Assembly (NCBI GenBank): GCA_021160625.1
Contig: JAGHCE010000052.1
Location: 1-11,483 of the forward strand
Length of the DNA: 11,483 nt
Origin: Planctomycetota bacterium
GTDB lineage: Bacteria > Planctomycetota > DG-23 > SLPQ01
Direction of reading: 5' to 3'
Under the pieces are notes generated by a model. That model was not told the origin of the DNA, ran no database searches, and saw only the letters and a list, made by a program, of their open reading frames with translations. This document shows, piece by piece, positions 6,593 to 11,483 of this stretch. Position numbers and translations under genes: made by a program. How positions within the stretch are numbered: the first letter of the stretch is position 1; every line of letters begins with the position of its first letter.

Positions 6593-7030
6593 ATGAAGAC
6601 GTTTGTCGCCAAGGAAAGCGACATAGACCGCAAATGGATCCTGGTGGACGCCGACGGCAAGGTGCTTGGACGCTTAGCGGTAGCGATTGCACGGGTCCTG
6701 ATGGGCAAGCACAAGCCCATCTACACCCCGCACATCGACTGCGGGGATTTCGTGGTCGTCGTGAACGCCGAGAAGGTCCGGCTCACCGGCAAGAAGATGG
6801 AAACCAAGGAATACCAGCGTTACAGCGGTTACCCCGGCGGGCTGCATAGGACGCCCATCGCCAAGGTCCTTGAAAAGCATCCCGAGAGGATCATCCGCGA
6901 AGCGGTGAGGCGCATGCTGCCGAAGAACAAGATCGGCAGGCAGATGTTTACGAAGCTCAAAGCCTATGCCGGCGAAGAACATCCGCACGAGGCACAGAAC
7001 CCGGAGCCCGTGGAACTCGAATTGAAATAG
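6593..7030 (+). CDS. rplM: 50S ribosomal protein L13
   Basis: Large-subunit protein needed early in 50S assembly. The 145 residues show RKWILVDADGKVLGRLA near the N-terminus, NAEKVRLTGKKMETKEY, the diagnostic GYPGGLHRTPIAKVLEKHPE, and AVRRMLPKNKIGRQMFTKLK followed by YAGEEHPHEAQ. The short C-terminal extension is acidic (EPVELELK). It is first in a two-gene operon with rpsI, 11 nt downstream, the usual bacterial arrangement. The ATG is supported by a Shine-Dalgarno region 4-10 nt upstream. Confidence 0.98.
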   Translation: MKTFVAKESDIDRKWILVDADGKVLGRLAVAIARVLMGKHKPIYTPHIDCGDFVVVVNAEKVRLTGKKMETKEYQRYSGYPGGLHRTPIAKVLEKHPERIIREAVRRMLPKNKIGRQMFTKLKAYAGEEHPHEAQNPEPVELELK

Positions 7031-7034
7031 GAGA
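7029..7034 (+). promoter_or_regulatory. Ribosome binding site deciding the rpsI TTG start
   Basis: AGGAGA overlaps the last bases of the rplM stop codon and stands 7 nt before the TTG at 7042. It is the only good Shine-Dalgarno in the 11-nt gap and supports the non-ATG start. Confidence 0.7.
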
Positions 7035-7041
7035 TATCCCC

Positions 7042-7476
7042 TTGTCTGAAGAAGAAACAGGCGTCGAGGTTGTCGAAACCGAGGTGCCGAAGGAATATTT
7101 CTGGGGCACCGGCCGGAGAAAAACGTCGGTCGCGCGGGTCAGGCTCAGGCGCGGCGGCGGGAAAATATCTATAAACGGCAAGGATATGGAAGAGTTCTGC
7201 ACTGAGGAGAGGGACCGCCTTAACGTTCGGGCGCCGTTTACAGTCACCAAGACTCTCGGGATGTATGACTGCATCGCCAATGTGAAGGGCGGAGGGTTCA
7301 CGGGTCAGGCCGGTGCGGTCACACTCGGAATCGCCCGCGCGCTCATCAAGATCGACGAGAACTCCGTGGGGGCCTTGAGAGAAGCGGGGCTTCTCACCCG
7401 CGATCCCAGGATGAAAGAGCGCAAGAAGTACGGCCTGCACAAAGCCAGGCGCGCGACGCAGTTTTCCAAGCGTTAG
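7042..7476 (+). CDS. rpsI: 30S ribosomal protein S9
   Basis: Small-subunit protein whose basic C-terminal tail reaches the P-site tRNA. The 144 residues contain YFWGTGRRKTSVARVRL (19-35), GGGFTGQAGAVTLGIARAL and the classic end KKYGLHKARRATQFSKR. The proposed start is a TTG at 7042, supported by AGGAGA at 7029-7034 with 7 nt spacing. It gives an acidic leader of about 17 residues (SEEETGVEVVETEV) before the S9 core. No ATG or GTG lies between this TTG and the core, so the TTG start is the best available. Confidence 0.96.
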   Translation: MSEEETGVEVVETEVPKEYFWGTGRRKTSVARVRLRRGGGKISINGKDMEEFCTEERDRLNVRAPFTVTKTLGMYDCIANVKGGGFTGQAGAVTLGIARALIKIDENSVGALREAGLLTRDPRMKERKKYGLHKARRATQFSKR

Positions 7477-7522
7477 TCAATGGACGACGCAGACTCACAC
7501 TTATCTGTTTTCGTACACAACG

Positions 7523-7553
7523 CGCAGGGCCGTAAGGCCCTGCGTTTCTTTTC
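7523..7553 (+). terminator. Intrinsic terminator after rpsI
   Basis: A 9-bp perfect stem, CGCAGGGCC (7523-7531) with GGCCCTGCG (7536-7544), is closed by a GTAA tetraloop and followed by TTTCTTTTC. It stands 46 nt after the rpsI stop and ends the rplM-rpsI transcript. Confidence 0.93.
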
Positions 7554-7786
7554 GGCCGGCAGGAGGCTCCATCTTCGCGTTGGGGAGCATGCCGCCGGAG
7601 CGCTTTGCTCCTCGGCCCGGTCGGGGATGTTCTGAGTCCTGTGGAGGGTGCTTCCAGGCAGATGGACGCTTCCGAAAGCGACGATCCGCAACCACCGCGA
7701 CGTAGACGCCGCGCAGGAGACCGCAAGGCGTCTCTGGTGCCGCCGTGTTTTTACGCTCATCCCCTTTCCCCGGAGGCTCGCATCTG
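7554..7786 (+). other. 233-nt non-coding, possibly structured leader before CNNM genes
   Basis: No convincing gene lies here. Several hairpins can be drawn: GCTCC (7566-7570) with GGAGC (7584-7588); GGAGC (7597-7601) with GCTCC (7607-7611), extended by GCCG (7591-7594) with CGGC (7613-7616); GGAGG (7643-7647) with CTTCC (7651-7655); CGCTT (7668-7672) with AAGCG (7676-7680); and AGACGCC (7704-7710) with GGCGTCT (7727-7733). CCATC (7569-7573) can also pair with GATGG (7661-7665) as a long-range closing stem. The gene ahead belongs to an Mg/Co-linked transport family, so a metal-responsive leader is conceivable, but no known riboswitch class is matched with confidence and no clear promoter was found. 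GGAGG at 7772-7776 is the ribosome binding site for the ATG at 7787. Confidence 0.4.
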
Positions 7787-9046
7787 ATGGAACTCTGGGC
7801 GGCAGCACTTCTTCTTGCCGTGCTTCTGGCGCTTAGCGCGTTCTTCTCGGGATCCGAGACGGCTTTCTTCAGCCTGCAGCGCGAAACGCTGCTGGAGTTC
7901 GAGGCGTCTTCCCGGCGCAGGGCCAACCTCGCAGCCCGGCTTCTCTCGGCACCGGGCGAGCTCCTTGCGACGATACTCTTCGGCAATCTCGTCGTGAACG
8001 TCCTGTTCTACTCAATGACGGCCCTGATGGCCTACAAACTCGCCTTGAACGGCAGAGGCACCACAGCCGCCGCGGTGGGCGCCGGCGCCCTTGCAACCGT
8101 CATCATCTTCGGCGAGGTGGTCCCGAAGGCGGCGGCGCTCGCCTTTCGGAAAAGCATCTCGCAACTTTTCGCGCCGGGGCTTTTCATCGCATATGTGATC
8201 CTGAGGCCGGTGCGCTTCTCGGTAGGGGCACTGGTACGGACGCTTACAAGCGTGGTGCTGCGGGTTGTGAGCCCTCCGGGGCGGATCACCCGTGAGGAGC
8301 TCTCGATGCTTGTGGAGGTTACCCGGGAGCAGGGCCACATCCCGCCCCGGGAAGGGGAAATGATCGAGGAGGTGATGGGACTGGGCGAGACGCGCGTGAG
8401 GGAAGTAATGGTGCCGAGGGTGGACATCGTGGCGCTGCCGGAGGGCTCGCCGCTTCGGGACCTGGTGGAGGTTTTCCACCGCACGCGCCGCACGAAAATC
8501 CCCGTCTACTCCGGCGACATCGACCACATTACGGGTATCGCCTACGTCAAGGCGGCGCTGTTGGGCCCGGCGGAAGGGCTCTCGGACGTCACCGAGGCGG
8601 CGATTTTCGTGCCCGAGGCCAAGACCGCCGAAAGCCTGCTGAACGAGTTCCAGCGCAACCGCACGAAAGTGGCGGTGGTGGTCGACGAATACGGAGGCAC
8701 GGCCGGAATCGTTACGCTCGCGGACCTGGTGGAGGAAATAGTCGGGCCGATGGCCGACGAGTACGAGGCCCCCGAGCCGCTCGTGGAGGAATTCGCACCG
8801 GGGCGCTACCGCCTTGCCGGCGACCTCTCGATAAGGGAATGGAACGAGCTCTTCAACGCGGACCTGGAGAGCGAGCGACTCTCCACGCTGGGGGGATTTG
8901 TCGTTTATCTCCTCGGCCATATGCCGCGAAAGGGCGACACCGTGACATACCGCAACGTGAGGTTTACCGTCGAACAAGTGCGCAGGCACCGGATAGTCTC
9001 GCTTCGCGCGGAGCTGTTGGAAGAAGCGGCGGGGGAGGGCGGGTGA
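7787..9046 (+). CDS. CNNM/CorC-type membrane protein: DUF21, CBS pair, CorC domain
   Basis: Member of the CNNM/CorC (HlyC/CorC, 'hemolysin-related') family, linked to Mg2+ and Co2+ export or homeostasis. The 419-residue protein has a DUF21 membrane domain (about 1-165) with SAFFSGSETAFFSLQR (17-32), GNLVVN (66-71) and FGEVVPK (108-114); a Bateman module with CBS1 from VREVMVPRVDIVAL (204-217) and CBS2 through VAVVVDEYGGTAGIVTLADL (295-314); and a C-terminal CorC_HlyC domain (about 338-409) starting YRLAGDLSI. The ATG at 7787 has GGAGG 10 nt upstream and begins directly with a membrane helix; an in-frame GTG at 7745 would add a non-hydrophobic leader. The next gene, of the same family, overlaps the stop by 1 nt. 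Substrate is not proven. Confidence 0.92.
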   Translation: MELWAAALLLAVLLALSAFFSGSETAFFSLQRETLLEFEASSRRRANLAARLLSAPGELLATILFGNLVVNVLFYSMTALMAYKLALNGRGTTAAAVGAGALATVIIFGEVVPKAAALAFRKSISQLFAPGLFIAYVILRPVRFSVGALVRTLTSVVLRVVSPPGRITREELSMLVEVTREQGHIPPREGEMIEEVMGLGETRVREVMVPRVDIVALPEGSPLRDLVEVFHRTRRTKIPVYSGDIDHITGIAYVKAALLGPAEGLSDVTEAAIFVPEAKTAESLLNEFQRNRTKVAVVVDEYGGTAGIVTLADLVEEIVGPMADEYEAPEPLVEEFAPGRYRLAGDLSIREWNELFNADLESERLSTLGGFVVYLLGHMPRKGDTVTYRNVRFTVEQVRRHRIVSLRAELLEEAAGEGG

Positions 9047-10017
9047 TGACTCTGCTGTGGCTTATTGCGGCGTTTGTGGCGATGTGTGCGGCTGCGGTGA
9101 ATTCCGGCTTCGAGGTGGGCATCTACAGTTTTTCGCGGATTCGGCTTCGCTACAGGCTCTCCGGCGCCGACGTGCGCGCGAAGGCGCTTGCGGCGCTCGT
9201 AGGCAGGCCGGAGCGGCTTATCTCCGGGATACTGATAGCGCAAAACATAACCGTCTACTTCGTGACGGCGGTGGTCACGTCGCTGCTCGAAGACGCCGGC
9301 GTGCGGTGGGCTCAAGGCTGGAGCACGCTCGTGCTGGCGGTGGTGTTTTTCGTCTTCGTCGAGGCCGTCCCCAAAAACACGTTCCGGCGCGCAGGCGACG
9401 TGCTTGTGTATCCGCTCGCCAGACCATACCGGTACATTCTCCTGGTTCTAAAACCGGCCGTCCTCTTCCTGACGGGCGTAACAAGGCTGGTGCTGCACAT
9501 AGGCGGTGGCAGCGAGGCGGATTTCGACCCGTTTTTTACGCGCGAGCGGTTGGCGTTCTATATGCGCGAGGGGCACAGCGAAGGCGTGCTTTCCAAGTAC
9601 CAGGTGGATCTTGCGCAGAACATCCTGCGCGGCGAGCACGTCACCGTGGCCCGCGCGATGGTGAAAATGGACGACGTGGCGGCGGTACCCGCAACAATTT
9701 CCTGGGAGGACTTCAGGCAAATCGCTCGCTCGCGCGGTTTTTCAAGGTACCCGGTTTACGGCGACAAAAGAGAAGAAATCACAGGGATACTGAACATTTA
9801 TGACTGCTACGTCGTCGAAAGGGGGGAACGCCGGCTTGAGGAGGTCATACGGCCGGTGGTCTATTTCAGGCCGGATGCGCACGTAACGGAGGCCCTGAAG
9901 ATCCTGAGGGACGCGCGCCAGCCGATGGGGATAGTCACCGACAATGGGAGCGCGCTGGGAATAGTGACAATAAAGGACTGCGTCGAAGAAATAGTGGGTG
10001 AGCTTTACGAATGGTAG
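9046..10017 (+). CDS. Second CNNM-type protein: DUF21 and CBS domains, no CorC domain
   Basis: A 323-residue paralogue of the gene before it. The membrane domain (about 1-155) keeps the general layout but with altered motifs: NSGFEVGIYSF (19-29) in place of SGSETAFFSL, QNITVYFV (66-73), and VEAVPKN (105-111) in place of GEVVPKA. The CBS pair covers about 200-320, with FSRYPVYGD (232-240), ITGILNIYD and MGIVTDNGSALGIVTIKDC (294-312). It stops right after CBS2 (GELYEW), so the CorC_HlyC domain is absent. The ATG at 9046 overlaps the upstream stop by 1 nt and has a purine-rich GGAG at 9034-9037; a GTG one codon earlier is also possible. The tight pairing suggests the two proteins form a heteromer, which is an inference. 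Confidence 0.88.
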   Translation: MTLLWLIAAFVAMCAAAVNSGFEVGIYSFSRIRLRYRLSGADVRAKALAALVGRPERLISGILIAQNITVYFVTAVVTSLLEDAGVRWAQGWSTLVLAVVFFVFVEAVPKNTFRRAGDVLVYPLARPYRYILLVLKPAVLFLTGVTRLVLHIGGGSEADFDPFFTRERLAFYMREGHSEGVLSKYQVDLAQNILRGEHVTVARAMVKMDDVAAVPATISWEDFRQIARSRGFSRYPVYGDKREEITGILNIYDCYVVERGERRLEEVIRPVVYFRPDAHVTEALKILRDARQPMGIVTDNGSALGIVTIKDCVEEIVGELYEW

Positions 10018-10024
10018 GTTTTCC

Positions 10025-10052
10025 TTGAACACGTCCTGCTCGGCGCTACAAT
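10025..10052 (+). promoter_or_regulatory. Probable sigma70 promoter for the lipoprotein gene
   Basis: TTGAAC at 10025-10030 and TACAAT at 10047-10052 (5 of 6 to TATAAT), separated by 16 nt. Transcription would begin near 10059, leaving about 33 nt before the ATG at 10092, which carries AAGGAG at 10080-10085. It lies in the 74-nt gap after the second CNNM gene, so the lipoprotein can be transcribed alone. Confidence 0.6.
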
Positions 10053-10091
10053 ACCGCCGGCTTCAAGCACCACAAAGGCAAGGAGCATAAT

Positions 10092-10904
10092 ATGGGTTCC
10101 CGGTTGATGTCAAGAGGGTTGCGTCTGGGCGCAGTGGTGTTGCTGGGCACACTCCTTTGCGGCTGCTTTGAATACACGCAGGAGATAAACATCAATGACG
10201 ACGGCTCGGGAGAGGTCCGGGTAACCGCGTGGATAGACGCAAACGTGGCCGGGCGTTTCAGGGCCGACGTGCGCGGCGGGGAAATTCCGGCACCCATCCG
10301 CAAGGCCGTAATCAGGGATATAACGCTCGGCAGCAAGCAAGTGAAGCTAACCGATATGACCGTCGTGCTGGAAGGCGACAGGTGGGTTTACGAAATCACC
10401 CTGGCCTTTCAGAACGCCGCCGCCCTTGCGAAGACGAAATTCTTCCGGAGAATGCACCCGTCGCTTGATTTCGTCTCAACGAAACAGCTTCGCTTCAAAG
10501 AGGGGCTCACCACCACGCTCATCGACATCGCCAGGGACCGGGCCAAAACCTTAAACGAGGATATCTACGCGGAGAACTTTCTCAAGGCTGTTGATACCGA
10601 CGAATTCAAGAGCCTTGTGGCCGACGCCAAGCTCACCTATGTCGTGACTATGCCCGGCCGGACTGCGACCGGCAACAGCGATCGTGTCGAGGGAATCGGC
10701 GATGACCGGATACGGGCTTCCTGGGACTTCACGATGAAAAATCTCCTCGACCAGAGGGCCGGCTCCACCCTTGAGATCACCTCCACGCTGCCCCCGGAAC
10801 GCGGTTTCAGCCAGATTGTGATAGTGCTGCTGCTGCTGGCCGTTGTGGGGATGCTGGTACCTGCGATAAGGCTTGTCATCCTCAAGGTGAAGGGCGCCAG
10901 CTGA
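10092..10904 (+). CDS. Putative lipoprotein with additional C-terminal transmembrane helix
   Basis: A 270-residue exported protein of unknown function. Residues 1-24 are a lipoprotein signal peptide: basic start (RLMSRGLR), hydrophobic core (GAVVLLGTLLCG) and Cys25 as the lipid-modified residue; the lipobox LCGC has Cys at position -2, unusual but acceptable. The mature part opens with YTQEININDDGSGEVRVT, a beta-hairpin-like pattern seen in some small lipoproteins of LppM/DUF3153 type (weak resemblance). The rest looks like an alpha/beta domain without recognisable catalytic motifs. Residues 240-264 (IVIVLLLLAVVGMLVPAIRL within) form a clear membrane helix followed by a short basic tail (KVKGAS). 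Both ends would thus sit in a membrane with the domain between, outside the cytoplasm. The ATG is fixed by AAGGAG 6 nt upstream. Confidence 0.8.
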   Translation: MGSRLMSRGLRLGAVVLLGTLLCGCFEYTQEININDDGSGEVRVTAWIDANVAGRFRADVRGGEIPAPIRKAVIRDITLGSKQVKLTDMTVVLEGDRWVYEITLAFQNAAALAKTKFFRRMHPSLDFVSTKQLRFKEGLTTTLIDIARDRAKTLNEDIYAENFLKAVDTDEFKSLVADAKLTYVVTMPGRTATGNSDRVEGIGDDRIRASWDFTMKNLLDQRAGSTLEITSTLPPERGFSQIVIVLLLLAVVGMLVPAIRLVILKVKGAS

Positions 10905-10969
10905 GCCCCGAGGGCAGGGTTCGCGCCGCCGATTTTCTTATCAGTTTTCCGCGCTTCTGGTCGGTTGCG
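10905..10969. other. Convergent intergenic gap
   Basis: 65 nt between two converging genes. A small GCCC-CGA-GGGC repeat lies at 10907-10917, but neither strand shows a stem followed by a U-tract, so I see no intrinsic terminator here. Confidence 0.5.
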
Positions 10970-11483
10970 TCAAACCTGGGGGGTTTCAGGCCCCTTGATC
11001 TCGCCGTAGGGCGCGAGACGTTCCCGAACGCTTCCCTCGAGGAACTCGCCCACCTGCTCGCTGCTGCGGCCGGTGTACTTCGACGCCTCGGCAATTTCGG
11101 CAAACGCTGGCGCAACGCATTCGAACTCCGGCATCCGGGAAAGCCTCTCGAAGAGGTCATTGGGGCCGCCGGCCTTCACCTTCGCCGCGGCCTCGTGGCT
11201 TGCCTGCCTGATGAGTTCGTGAAGTTCCTGGCGGTCGCCGCCGGCCTTGACCGCCTCCATCAGGATGTTCTCGGTGGCCATAAACGGCAGCTCGCGCCGG
11301 ACGTGGTCGTCGATGACGCCGTCGTTGACGACGAGATCCGCCGCGACGTAGTGGTACGTGGCGAGTATGACTTCGGTAGCCATAAAGGCCTCCGGGATCG
11401 AGAGGCGCCTGTTCGCGCTGTCGTCGAGGGTCCGCTCGAACCACTGGCAGGCGGCGGTCCCGGCGGGGTTGGCGGCAAGGCTG
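10970..11483 (-). CDS. purB: Adenylosuccinate lyase, C-terminal part (runs off window end)
   Basis: Lyase of purine synthesis that releases fumarate from SAICAR and from adenylosuccinate. Only the last 170 residues are inside the window. Reading from the right edge on the minus strand: CQWFERTLDDSANRR, then LSIPEAFMATEVIL, LPFMATENILMEAVKAGGDR, QELHELIRQASHEAA and GGPNDLFERLSRMPEF, all typical of the PurB C-terminal half. The signature loop (SSxMPxKxN) and the N-terminus would lie beyond base 11483. The internal ATG at 11383 is not the start, because the frame stays open with PurB-like sequence to the window edge. The gene converges on the lipoprotein gene and belongs to a different transcription unit. 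Confidence 0.93.
   Translation of the reverse strand, partial: SLAANPAGTAACQWFERTLDDSANRRLSIPEAFMATEVILATYHYVAADLVVNDGVIDDHVRRELPFMATENILMEAVKAGGDRQELHELIRQASHEAAAKVKAGGPNDLFERLSRMPEFECVAPAFAEIAEASKYTGRSSEQVGEFLEGSVRERLAPYGEIKGPETPQV

Noticed and set aside
7554..7700. M-box (Mg2+) riboswitch
   Set aside because: Only short segments near the ends resemble it, and the central core motifs of the M-box are not found, so no class was assigned.
8012..8989. 325-codon open frame on the minus strand
   Set aside because: It is antisense to the first CNNM gene, whose domains are complete. The translation is His/Arg-rich with no recognisable family.
8839..9045. Upstream start for the second CNNM gene at 8839
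   Set aside because: It would overlap the first CNNM gene by about 200 nt and add an Arg-rich non-homologous leader before the membrane domain; the ATG at 9046 starts directly at the first helix.
10905..10969. Bidirectional terminator between the lipoprotein gene and purB
   Set aside because: The only repeat is a 4-bp stem with a 3-nt loop and no U-tract on either strand.

Overview
The window is about 11.5 kb of high-GC bacterial DNA with a tightly packed + strand and one convergent gene at the right end. It suggests a member of the PVC group, most likely Planctomycetota. The strongest clue is a gene at 6076-6498 whose product matches the small Minf_1886-type family, which I know from Planctomycetes and Verrucomicrobia. 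Other hints are an E2-like free-standing lipoyl domain beside lipB/lipA and a tandem pair of DUF21-CBS membrane proteins. The assignment rests on family recognition by eye, not on a search.

Layout. (1) 99-3361 is a lipoate and 2-oxoacid dehydrogenase block: lpdA (E3) with a damaged or missing 5' end, lipB (octanoyltransferase), lipA (lipoyl synthase) and an 81-residue free-standing lipoyl domain. LipB and LipA make the lipoyl group, the small protein can carry it, and LpdA reoxidises it. (2) 3365-6498 continues on the same strand with tmk, holB, ricT (PSP1/YaaT) and the Minf_1886-type gene, joined by short gaps or overlaps. The order tmk-holB-ricT resembles the tmk-yaaQ-yaaR-holB-yaaT order of Bacillota. 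(3) A strong sigma70-type promoter overlaps the stop codon of the Minf_1886-type gene and drives rplM-rpsI (L13, S9), which end at a clear intrinsic terminator at 7523-7553. (4) A 233-nt non-coding stretch with several possible hairpins precedes two overlapping CNNM/CorC-type membrane protein genes (7787-10017). (5) A second good promoter (10025-10052) precedes a lipoprotein gene with an unusual C-terminal membrane helix. (6) The 3' part of purB enters from the right end on the minus strand.

No mobile element, CRISPR array, tRNA or rRNA gene was seen. Most of the window is housekeeping. The points worth a second look are the disrupted start of lpdA, the stand-alone lipoyl carrier, the Minf_1886-type gene translationally coupled to ricT, the R/G/S-rich tail of RicT, the structured leader before the CNNM genes, and the doubly anchored lipoprotein.
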